Assembly (NCBI GenBank): GCA_017959195.1
Contig: JAGDBE010000147.1
Span: 1 to 5,562 of the forward strand
Source of the DNA: Clostridia bacterium
Lineage (GTDB): Bacteria > Bacillota > Clostridia > Oscillospirales > CAG-382
DNA length: 5,562 nt
Direction: 5' to 3'
The notes beneath the pieces are model-generated. The model was not told the DNA's origin and did not search any database. It worked only from the letters and a program-made list of their open reading frames with translations. The translations under genes were made by a program, and so were the position numbers. Of this stretch, positions 1 through 4,932 are shown piece after piece (positions within the stretch are counted from its first letter, which is position 1; each line of letters opens with the position of its first letter).

Positions 1-2
1 CC

Positions 3-107
3 GCTGAAAGCAATCTCAAGAGCGATAAGTTTGAGGAAGACCTTGAAGCGCTTAAAAAAGCTCACCCGATAACCTGGAACGAAGAAAATCTTCTTAAAAT
101 AGACTGA
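3..107 (+). CDS. C-terminal end of an unidentified protein (5' truncated by window edge)
   Basis: Only one plus-strand frame stays open from the window edge. It gives 34 residues ending in HPITWNEENLLKID before a TGA stop at 105-107. The visible piece is charged and probably helical (alternating E/D and K, for example KFEEDLEALKK). It has no cysteine and no motif I recognise, so I assign no function. The coding call rests on the open frame, the protein-like composition, and an intrinsic terminator 15 bases after the stop. It runs toward the minus-strand uraA and belongs to a separate transcription unit whose body lies to the left of the window. Confidence 0.7.
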   Translation, partial: AESNLKSDKFEEDLEALKKAHPITWNEENLLKID

Positions 108-122
108 TTTTGAATTAATGAT

Positions 123-155
123 AAAAAGTCACGGTTTGTATGCCGTGACTTTTTT
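123..155 (+). terminator. Rho-independent terminator of the left-edge gene
   Basis: The arms AGTCACGG (127-134) and CCGTGACT (143-150) pair perfectly around an 8-base loop. Four further A-T pairs extend the base of the stem (123-126 with 151-154). A run of six T (150-155) follows on the plus strand. It lies 15 bases after the stop codon of the truncated plus-strand gene. Because the upstream side is A-rich it could also act weakly on minus-strand readthrough, but that operon has its own terminator nearer its end. Confidence 0.9.
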
Positions 156-257
156 GTTACTCGAAAACCGTCATTGAACAATATCTGATTCATAGAAAAG
201 ATCAATGTCCCGTTTTAATATGACGAATAAATCAAAATAATCTGAGCAGTTAAATGA

Positions 258-291
258 GAAAATAAACGGGACAGGCGGTTTGCCTGTCCCG
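258..291 (-). terminator. Rho-independent terminator of the pyrR-uraA operon
   Basis: A perfect 10-bp stem (267-276 with 282-291, CGGGACAGGC on either strand) closes a 5-base loop. Read on the minus strand, the stem is followed by a T-rich tail (TTTATTTTC). It sits 34 bases beyond the uraA stop at 326, where the terminator of that transcription unit is expected. On the plus strand the stem is followed by AAACATATC, so the signal is directional toward the minus strand. Confidence 0.88.
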
Positions 292-325
292 AAACATATC
301 ATGTTTTATATGATTTGAAGTTTAA

Positions 326-1696
326 TTACTTTTCTTCGGAGACCGATTCGGATTTGTCCTTTTTACCCTTGAGAATGAGGTTAGTGAGGATACCGAGGAT
401 AAGCGCGCACGCTACAGCCGTGAGCGTCACTTTTCCGAAGGACACGGAGAGACCGCCGACACCGGCTATGAGGATCACGGATACAACGAAGAGGTTCTTG
501 TTGTCGCCGAGGTCAACCGACTGGATCATTTTGAGACCCGAAACGGCTATGAATCCGTAAAGAGCGATGCAGACGCCGCCCATTACGCACGAAGGAATTG
601 TAGCAAGGAAAGTGGTAAAGGGAGCAAGGAAAGCCGAGATGATAGCAAGGATTGCTGTTGTGAAGATTGTGCTGATCGACGCATTTCCTGAGATAGCAAC
701 GCAGCCGACAGACTCACCGTAGGTGGTGTTCGGGCATCCGCCGAAGAACGCGCCGGCAATCGATCCGACGCCGTCGCCGAGAAGCGTTCTGTGGAGACCG
801 GGTTCTTCAAGAAGATCTTTCTCAATTATCGAGGAAAGATTCTTATGGTCAGCTATATGCTCGGCAAACACGACGAAGGCGACAGGAATGTAAGCTACTG
901 CAACGGTTGCAATGAACTGAGGAGTGATCTCTCCGAAGCCGTTGAAAGCTTTAAGGAAGGTAAAATCGGGATACCACTGCATATTCTGGAAGCCGGAGAA
1001 ATTGATAACCTTGAGAGCTTCAACGTTGGCGGCGTTTCCGATTACCGTAAAGATCGCAGCGAGAGCGTATCCAGATGCAATGCCGATGATAAACGGTATC
1101 ATCTTGATCATTTTCTTACCGTAAACAGAGCAGATCATGGTTACGGCGAGCGTCAGAAGACCGCAGAGGAGGCATACGTATACAGATGCGCTCTGAACAG
1201 GTTCTGCAGCGCCTTCAACAATGTGGGTTACGTTTCCCTTTGAAAGATCGCCGACCGCGTTTCCTGCGAGAGAAAGACCGATGATGGCGACCGTCGGGCC
1301 GATTACAACCGCGGGCATGAGTTTGTTTATCCATTTAACTCCCGCGAATTTCACGATAATAGCGATTACAACGTAAACGAGACCGGCAAAAGCTGCGCCG
1401 ATGATGAGACCGAGATAACCGAGAGCGGCAGATGCTGCTCCGCCGAACGCCGCGAACATCGAGCCGATGAATGCGAACGAGCTGCCGAGGAATACGGGGC
1501 TCTTGAACTTGGTGAAGAGAAGGTAGACTATCGTGCCTACGCCTGCGCCGAAGAGAGCCGCCGACTGAGACATACCGTTACCGATTATTGCCGGGACGGC
1601 GATGGTCGCTGCGAGTATGGCAAGCAGCTGCTGAATTGCGAAGACAAGCGTCTGACCGAACTTCGGCCTGTCTTCGACATTGTAAGTAAGTTTCAT
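326..1696 (-). CDS. uraA: Uracil permease (UraA/PyrP type, NCS2 family)
   Basis: An inner-membrane uracil:proton symporter of the nucleobase-cation-symporter-2 family, importing uracil for salvage to UMP. At 456 residues it is slightly longer than E. coli UraA (429) and is hydrophobic throughout, consistent with about 14 membrane segments. Family landmarks include an N-terminal QQLLAILAATIAVP stretch (residues 22-35), AEH at 278-280 (Glu279 matching the substrate-binding Glu of helix 8), EEPGLHRTLLGDG at 297-309, PNTTYGE at 322-328 (Glu328 matching the helix-10 Glu), and MGGVCIALYG at 372-381. The residue four after Glu279 is Asp rather than the His of E. coli UraA. The tail from about 443 is charged and cytosolic. 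The start is supported by GGGAGG at 1703-1708, six bases upstream. It is the second gene of the operon, 26 bases after pyrR, and comes under the PyrR attenuator. Family assignment is firm; preference for uracil over other bases is inferred from the TTYGE motif and the pyrR context. Confidence 0.95.
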   Translation of the reverse strand: MKLTYNVEDRPKFGQTLVFAIQQLLAILAATIAVPAIIGNGMSQSAALFGAGVGTIVYLLFTKFKSPVFLGSSFAFIGSMFAAFGGAASAALGYLGLIIGAAFAGLVYVVIAIIVKFAGVKWINKLMPAVVIGPTVAIIGLSLAGNAVGDLSKGNVTHIVEGAAEPVQSASVYVCLLCGLLTLAVTMICSVYGKKMIKMIPFIIGIASGYALAAIFTVIGNAANVEALKVINFSGFQNMQWYPDFTFLKAFNGFGEITPQFIATVAVAYIPVAFVVFAEHIADHKNLSSIIEKDLLEEPGLHRTLLGDGVGSIAGAFFGGCPNTTYGESVGCVAISGNASISTIFTTAILAIISAFLAPFTTFLATIPSCVMGGVCIALYGFIAVSGLKMIQSVDLGDNKNLFVVSVILIAGVGGLSVSFGKVTLTAVACALILGILTNLILKGKKDKSESVSEEK

Positions 1697-1722
1697 TTTT
1701 TACCTCCCAATGAAGCTTAAAA

Positions 1723-2265
1723 TTATTTATTTAAGTCGCAGATGTCGACGGCGTTTTCACCGTCTATTTCGGCGTCCTTAACAGATATTACCTCTCCGAG
1801 AGAGGTCGGGACGTTTTTACCCACATAATCCGCGCGTATAGGAAGTTCACGGTGCCCTCTGTCGACAAGGACCGCAAGTCTTACCGTTGCCGGTCTTCCG
1901 AGTGAAAAGAGAGCGTCTATCGCAGCCCTCGCCGTACGTCCCGTAAATAAAACGTCGTCGACGAGGATAACGTTTTTGCCGGTGACCGAAAAGGGAATAT
2001 CGGTTGAGTTCAGCTTTGCGTTTTCCGAAATCTCGGTAAGATCGTCTCTGTAAAGAGTTATATCAAGCGATCCGACCGGAACGTCGACGTTTTCTATATT
2101 CCTGATATTTGAAGAGATTTTTTTTGCGAGCGGTACTCCTCGTGTTTTTATTCCGATAAGACAAATTCCGCTCACTCCGTTGTTGCGTTCAAGAATTTCG
2201 TGAGTAATCCTGATCAGAGCACGGTTATATGCGTTTTCATCCATCAGTCTCGCTTTAAATTGCAT
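1723..2265 (-). CDS. pyrR: Bifunctional pyr operon attenuation regulator / uracil phosphoribosyltransferase PyrR
   Basis: PyrR is a cytosolic RNA-binding regulator that binds a conserved loop in pyr leader mRNA when UMP/UTP is high and promotes termination. Family members also have uracil phosphoribosyltransferase activity (uracil + PRPP to UMP). The 180 residues match the usual length. Visible motifs are IGIKTRG (37-43), ITLYRDD (69-75), the PRPP-binding stretch VILVDDVLFTGRT (99-111), and the signature RGHRELPIRADYVGKNVPTS (136-155). I chose ATG 2265 because GGAGTGAG lies just upstream and it gives the family N-terminus (MQFKARLMDENAYNRAL). A longer frame starting at TTG 2310 begins inside the leader terminator and has no ribosome site. 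A third candidate, Met8, would also leave the domain intact. It is first gene of the operon with uraA and is regulated by its own leader. Confidence 0.96.
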   Translation of the reverse strand: MQFKARLMDENAYNRALIRITHEILERNNGVSGICLIGIKTRGVPLAKKISSNIRNIENVDVPVGSLDITLYRDDLTEISENAKLNSTDIPFSVTGKNVILVDDVLFTGRTARAAIDALFSLGRPATVRLAVLVDRGHRELPIRADYVGKNVPTSLGEVISVKDAEIDGENAVDICDLNK

Positions 2266-2271
2266 AACTAA

Positions 2272-2279
2272 CTCACTCC
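2272..2279 (-). promoter_or_regulatory. Ribosome binding site deciding the pyrR start
   Basis: On the minus strand GGAGTGAG lies upstream of ATG 2265. GGAG (2279-2276) is 10 bases from the ATG and the trailing GAG (2274-2272) is 6 bases away. It falls just after the U-tract of the attenuator, so ribosomes can load only on transcripts that have passed the terminator. No comparable site precedes the TTG at 2310. Confidence 0.8.
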
Positions 2280-2281
2280 GC

Positions 2282-2314
2282 AAAAAAACGTCCTGCCCGC
2301 AGTCGGACAAGACG
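2282..2314 (-). terminator. Attenuator terminator in the pyrR-uraA leader
   Basis: Read on the minus strand, CGTCTTGTCC (2314-2305) pairs with GGGCAGGACG (2298-2289) across a 6-base loop: 10 pairs with two G-U wobbles, followed by seven T (2288-2282). It lies between promoter and pyrR, not after a gene, which marks it as conditional. Its 5' arm is also the partner of the antiterminator arm at 2338-2346, so the two structures exclude each other. Termination is expected when PyrR holds the upstream loop. Confidence 0.93.
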
Positions 2315-2346
2315 CAAAAAACACATAATAGGTGAACCGTCTTGCC
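2306..2346 (-). promoter_or_regulatory. Antiterminator of the pyr leader
   Basis: GGCAAGACG (2346-2338) can pair with CGTCTTGTC (2314-2306) over nine consecutive positions with one G-U wobble. That consumes most of the 5' arm of the terminator, so transcription continues. The GGC end of the first arm directly abuts the PyrR-binding loop, and AAGA can alternatively pair with upstream TCTT in the leader to form the base of the PyrR-bound anti-antiterminator. This is the standard three-way switch of PyrR-controlled leaders. The pairings are read from the sequence; the regulatory direction comes from knowledge of the family. Confidence 0.85.
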
Positions 2347-2360
2347 GGCCTCACGGGACC
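2347..2360 (-). promoter_or_regulatory. PyrR-binding RNA loop (anti-antiterminator core)
   Basis: The minus-strand RNA reads GGUCCCGUGAGGCC. It contains the conserved PyrR recognition sequence UCCNGNGAGG, here UCCCGUGAGG, with the hexaloop CNGNGA (CCGUGA) closed by short stems (GG with CC, U-G, C-G). It starts about 25 nt after the predicted transcription start and precedes the antiterminator arm. The first gene transcribed is pyrR itself, so this is an autoregulatory site that also governs uraA. Confidence 0.93.
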
Positions 2361-2390
2361 GAAATTAAAGAACTTAATCAACCGTCAAAT

Positions 2391-2455
2391 ATTATAACAG
2401 TATGGACGCGGTTTGTCAATAGGTTGATAAAATTTTTTTGAAATAAAAATTTTCC
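2391..2455 (-). promoter_or_regulatory. Strong housekeeping promoter of pyrR-uraA with AT-rich upstream region
   Basis: On the minus strand TTGACA (2419-2414) and TATAAT (2396-2391) are both perfect consensus with an ideal 17-bp spacer, and a TG at 2399-2398 adds an extended -10. The start point should fall near 2384-2386. Upstream of the -35, about 2420-2455 is a dense run of A and T tracts resembling an UP element. A promoter this strong with a conditional terminator downstream suggests near-constant initiation, with control exerted by attenuation. Confidence 0.92.
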
Positions 2456-2465
2456 AAAGTAGCAG

Positions 2466-2490
2466 AAAAAGGCGCCTTTCGGCGCCTTTT
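2466..2490 (-). terminator. Terminator of ssrA (GAAA tetraloop hairpin)
   Basis: On the minus strand AAAAGGCGCC (2490-2481), the tetraloop GAAA and GGCGCCTTTT (2476-2467) form a perfect 10-bp stem followed by T residues. It starts 7 bases after the tmRNA CCA end. GC-closed GAAA loops are unusually stable. The plus strand also reads stem plus TTTT, so it could work in both directions, but no plus-strand gene ends here. It separates ssrA from the pyrR promoter immediately downstream. Confidence 0.93.
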
Positions 2491-2497
2491 CGGATTC

Positions 2498-2861
2498 TGG
2501 TGGAGGCGACGGGAGTCGAACCCGTGTCCGAAGACATTTCCACAACGCTTTCTACGTACGTAGCCCGTTCTGATATTTTCCCGTCGGCATCTGAGCGGGC
2601 AAGCTCCGCTTCCGGTATCCCTTTAATGCGCGGTCAATGCAAGGGAGAAGTCATGACTCGCGTTCACCGTCTCATGACGCCCTCATCCGTCAGACGGTGT
2701 TCACGGTGAGGACGGGCGGCTCTCAGAGCCGCGGCCTGCCTTATTCAGGCAGCGATAGCGCTGTTGTTAGCGTTTATATTTAAGTGGAACGTTTTAAAGA
2801 GTCATCCCGGCTCTGCACGCTTACGCTGCTTCTATATCCCCGTCGAAACCTTTACGCCCCC
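2498..2861 (-). ncRNA. ssrA: Transfer-messenger RNA (tmRNA)
   Basis: A one-piece tmRNA of 364 nt. With SmpB it enters stalled ribosomes, accepts the nascent chain, and encodes a degradation tag. The 3' end carries a T arm (ACGGG, TTCGACT, CCCGT) and acceptor strand CGCCTCC followed by an encoded ACCA (CCA at 2500-2498). The 5' end GGGGGCG (2861-2855) pairs with it over seven positions including G3-U, the identity element for alanyl-tRNA synthetase. The D-loop-like GGTTTCGACGGGGAT follows. The tag frame is at 2771-2745. Several strong hairpins consistent with the pseudoknot region follow, for example the GCGGCTC/GAGCCGC stem near 2716-2732. The gene lies downstream of smpB and the esterase on the same strand and ends at its own terminator. 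I see no consensus promoter directly upstream; the TATAA abutting the 5' end is too close to serve. The mature 5' end is normally made by RNase P. Confidence 0.97.
2745..2771 (-). other. tmRNA tag reading frame encoding ANNSAIAA
   Basis: Within ssrA, after the A-rich stretch TTAAATATAAAC, a GCT resume codon opens the frame A-N-N-S-A-I-A-A and then TGA (2747-2745). With the alanine carried by tmRNA the appended tag would be AANNSAIAA. The position after an A/T-rich single-stranded stretch and the small hydrophobic end ending in Ala-Ala are what the family shows. The exact resume codon is inferred from context. The usual terminal is ALAA; here Ile replaces Leu. Confidence 0.85.
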
Positions 2862-2868
2862 TTATAAT

Positions 2869-2888
2869 GACCCCGTAAAACCGGGATC
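2869..2888 (-). other. Hairpin between the esterase stop and ssrA
   Basis: On the minus strand GATCCCG (2888-2882) pairs with CGGGGTC (2875-2869): seven pairs with one U-G, and a 6-base loop. It overlaps the esterase TGA stop (2889-2887) and ends 7 bases before the mature tmRNA 5' end. The following bases are ATTATAA rather than a T run, so it is a poor intrinsic terminator. It might instead be a processing or folding signal in a joint transcript, or a weak terminator with readthrough. Its role is undetermined. Confidence 0.5.
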
Positions 2889-3735
2889 AGAAATTTTTGT
2901 AGATCCATTTTATTGAATCGTTTATCCACTCTGCGTAATCGTCGATCTTAAGTGAAGGAACCGATGATGTGATTCTGTCGCAAAGAGCAAGGCCGTGCTG
3001 TCCCGAATGATATATCTGAAGCTGATACCTGACTTTATTTGCGGTGAGAGCCTCGGCAAAAACGAGAGAATTGATTATCGGAACAGCGTTGTCATCGGAA
3101 GTCGACCAGATAAAGCAGGGCGGGGTGTTTTTGTCAATATGTGTTTCTGTTGAAACATACCTGCGTGCTTCCGGATCGCAGTATTTTTCTCCGAGCAGCG
3201 CCTTGAACGAACCGACGTGAGTATCACAGTTGTCAGAGATAACAGGGTAGCAGAGTATCCCTCCGTCGGGGCGGTAATCTTCCGCGTCGCCGCCGAGATT
3301 TTCGATAACGTCTTTTGAGCCGTACATAGTCACGGCTGAAGAGGCAAGATGACCGCCGGCCGAGAAACCGCCTATGAAGACCCGGTGGGGGTCTATATCC
3401 CATTTTACGGCGTTATCGCGGACAGTCTTTATTGCTTCGCAAGCCTCGCAGAGCTGCTGCGGAAATCTGGCGGAGCTACTGCTGTAAAGATCAGAACCGG
3501 TGCTGTATTCAAGTACAAAAGCAGCAATCCCGTTTGCGAGATATTTGAGCGCGACCGGTTCGTCTTCTCTGAATGAGCGGAATTCATATCCCCCACCGGG
3601 GCATATAATTACCGCGGGTCTTTTGTGGTAATGAGGCATTTCCTTACTCGTATCAGGTATGTAGCATTTTAAAAATGGCTCAAAATCGCTCGCGCCAGGA
3701 GTTTTGACTTTAATTTTTACGGTTTCAAAAATCAT
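2887..3735 (-). CDS. Alpha/beta hydrolase, acetyl-esterase/lipase type
   Basis: A cytosolic esterase-like alpha/beta hydrolase of 282 residues without a signal peptide. The fold shows in order: VIICPGGGYEFRS (42-54) as the oxyanion-hole loop in HGGG position, the nucleophile elbow GGFSAGGH (122-129) with Ser125, the acid loop STSDDNAVP (211-219) with Asp215 likely catalytic, and SGQHGLAL (244-251) with His247. The catalytic triad is therefore complete. The sequence style resembles the acetyl-xylan/feruloyl or carbohydrate acetyl-esterase group of gut and rumen Clostridia, removing acyl groups from imported oligosaccharides. The substrate is inferred and could be any short-chain acyl ester. 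ATG 3735 lies inside the smpB 3' end (11-nt overlap, different frame) with only a weak GAG upstream, so translational coupling is likely. It lies between smpB and ssrA with no obvious link to ribosome rescue. Confidence 0.88.
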   Translation of the reverse strand: MIFETVKIKVKTPGASDFEPFLKCYIPDTSKEMPHYHKRPAVIICPGGGYEFRSFREDEPVALKYLANGIAAFVLEYSTGSDLYSSSSARFPQQLCEACEAIKTVRDNAVKWDIDPHRVFIGGFSAGGHLASSAVTMYGSKDVIENLGGDAEDYRPDGGILCYPVISDNCDTHVGSFKALLGEKYCDPEARRYVSTETHIDKNTPPCFIWSTSDDNAVPIINSLVFAEALTANKVRYQLQIYHSGQHGLALCDRITSSVPSLKIDDYAEWINDSIKWIYKNF

Positions 3736-4201
3736 ATCTGTTTCTCGCTTTCATGACTTTGTCAATTTCCCGCGCGTCGTCTTTTCTCGCGGCGTCCTCG
3801 CGCTTATCGTAATCTTTTTTTCCCGTACAGAGACCGAGTTCTATTTTGACGAGAGATTTGGTAAAATACATTGAGAGGGGAATAAGAGTAAATCCCTTCT
3901 GGCTTACGAGACCGAACAGCTTGTTTATCTCTTTTCTGTGCATAAGCAGTTTTTTCGGTCGCAGAGGGTCTCTGTTGAAGACGTTTCCTTTTTCATAGGG
4001 ACTGATCCTTATGCCATATGCGTAAAGCTCGCCTTTGTCGATCCTGCAAAATGAGTCTTTGAGGTTGACCGACCCCTGCCGTACAGATTTTACCTCCGTA
4101 CCGAAAAGTTGAAGTCCAGCTTCATATCTTTCATTGACAAAGTAGTCGTGATACGCTTTTTTATTGTTGCAGATTATTTTTCGTCCGCTCTTTTCGGCCA
4201 T
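3725..4201 (-). CDS. smpB: SsrA-binding protein SmpB
   Basis: SmpB binds the tRNA-like domain of tmRNA and delivers it to ribosomes stalled without a codon in the A site, its C-terminal tail occupying the empty mRNA channel. The 158 residues match the family. Signatures are NKKAYHDYFVNERYEAGL (13-30), GTEVKSVRQGSVNLKDSF (34-51) and the basic tail GKKDYDKREDAARKDDAREI (about 127-146). An in-frame extension to 4291 would add 30 residues unlike any SmpB and overlap the upstream gene; ATG 4201 has AAGGAG at 4212-4217. The start lies one base after the stop of the TtcA-like gene and the stop overlaps the esterase start by 11 nt, so it is embedded in a tightly coupled cluster. Its RNA partner ssrA is about 0.86 kb downstream on the same strand. 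Confidence 0.97.
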   Translation of the reverse strand: MAEKSGRKIICNNKKAYHDYFVNERYEAGLQLFGTEVKSVRQGSVNLKDSFCRIDKGELYAYGIRISPYEKGNVFNRDPLRPKKLLMHRKEINKLFGLVSQKGFTLIPLSMYFTKSLVKIELGLCTGKKDYDKREDAARKDDAREIDKVMKARNRYDF

Positions 4202-4202
4202 A

Positions 4203-4931
4203 TTATTCGCTCTCCTTATCGAGAAGCCCGCCTTCTTCAATAGCGTTGAATATCCGGTGTTTAAGCCCTTTTCGCTCTCTGTCAAGATCACCGATAAGCT
4301 TATGAAGCGTCTCTCTGTCGGTATGTTTATCTTCGGGACACGGGCTTTTTATCACAGGAAGATCATTCTTAGATATAAAGTATCGGATGTCTTTTTCCGG
4401 AAGGTACATGAACGGCCTTATCACGGTTATATCTTTCCTTGAAAGATACGTAACGGGAAGAAAAGCAGCAAGCCGACCTTCATTGAAAAGATTTAGCATG
4501 AACGTATCTATTACGTCGTCATAGTGATGCCCTAGCGCCAGCTTGTTGCAGCCCAATGCCTTCGCGGTATCGTGAAGAATTCCTCTCCTCATCCTGGCGC
4601 ATAGCGAGCACGGATTACTTTCTTTTCTTTCTTCAAAGATAAGTTCGGCAAGACGCGTCTCGACAAGCCGGAACCCGACGCCAAGCTTTTCACAGAAATC
4701 TTTCAGGGGACCTGCGTCAAAATCTTTAAACCCCATTGAGACGGTTATTCCGTATAATGAAAAATCAGCGGGGTAAAATCGCTTCAGATCGTGAAGCGCG
4801 GCAAGCAACGCGATCGAATCTTTTCCTCCCGAGAGGCCTACCGCAATCCTGTCTCCGTCATTTATCATGCTGAAGCGGTCAACGGCGCGTCTCGTGCAGC
4901 TGAGTATTCTTCTTATGTTATTGAACTCCAT
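4203..4931 (-). CDS. TtcA-like PP-loop tRNA thiolation enzyme
   Basis: An ATP-pyrophosphatase of the TtcA/TtuA group. These enzymes adenylate a tRNA base and replace oxygen with sulfur; TtcA makes 2-thiocytidine at position 32 using a [4Fe-4S] cluster. In the 242 residues I see the PP-loop SGGKDS (34-39), the paired cysteines of NPCSLCARMRRG (Cys108, Cys111), GHHYDDVIDTFMLN (134-147), VIRPFMYLPEKDI (170-182), and a third cysteine in SPCPEDKHTDR (Cys198). Cys108, Cys111 and Cys198 are the likely cluster ligands. It is shorter than E. coli TtcA (311), lacking sequence mainly at the C-terminus, and the third-Cys motif is PCPED rather than the PCNLC I recall for E. coli. The exact tRNA target is therefore not certain. 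The start at ATG 4931 is one base after the upstream stop and lacks a strong ribosome site, so reinitiation is likely; an extension to 5075 would overlap the upstream gene and add non-family sequence. Confidence 0.88.
   Translation of the reverse strand: MEFNNIRRILSCTRRAVDRFSMINDGDRIAVGLSGGKDSIALLAALHDLKRFYPADFSLYGITVSMGFKDFDAGPLKDFCEKLGVGFRLVETRLAELIFEERKESNPCSLCARMRRGILHDTAKALGCNKLALGHHYDDVIDTFMLNLFNEGRLAAFLPVTYLSRKDITVIRPFMYLPEKDIRYFISKNDLPVIKSPCPEDKHTDRETLHKLIGDLDRERKGLKHRIFNAIEEGGLLDKESE
4212..4217 (-). promoter_or_regulatory. Ribosome binding site deciding the smpB start
   Basis: AAGGAG on the minus strand lies 10 bases before ATG 4201, inside the last codons of the TtcA-like gene (Asp-Lys-Glu-Ser-Glu-stop). 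It supports the 158-residue SmpB over the longer frame from 4291 and places smpB translation under the influence of ribosomes finishing the upstream gene. Confidence 0.85.
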
Positions 4932-4932
4932 T

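Noticed and set aside
315..560. Plus-strand open frame of 81 codons and a minus-strand 80-codon frame at 583-825
   Set aside because: Both are alternative-frame shadows of uraA, which has unambiguous family motifs throughout this stretch.
791..1243. Plus-strand open frame of 150 codons
   Set aside because: Lies wholly opposite uraA, has low-complexity antisense-like composition, no ribosome site and no recognisable domain.
2500..2709. Plus-strand open frame of 69 codons beginning MEATGVEPVSED
   Set aside because: It is the antisense of the tmRNA 3' half; the start of the peptide is simply the complement of the tRNA-like acceptor and T arm.
2716..2732. GC-rich inverted repeat as a terminator or mobile-element end
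   Set aside because: It lies inside the tmRNA and is explained as a structural hairpin of its pseudoknot region; no T-tract follows.
2862..2868. TATAA box directly before the tmRNA as its -10 element
   Set aside because: It touches the mature 5' end, so transcription would begin inside the tmRNA; the preceding 17-18 bases also lead to no -35 hexamer.
4202..4291. N-terminal extension of SmpB to 4291
   Set aside because: The extra 30 residues have no SmpB similarity and overlap the TtcA-like gene, while ATG 4201 has AAGGAG and gives the standard length.
4164..4442. Plus-strand hydrophobic-looking open frame of 92 codons
   Set aside because: Antisense to smpB and the TtcA-like gene; hydrophobicity arises from the complement of charged codons.
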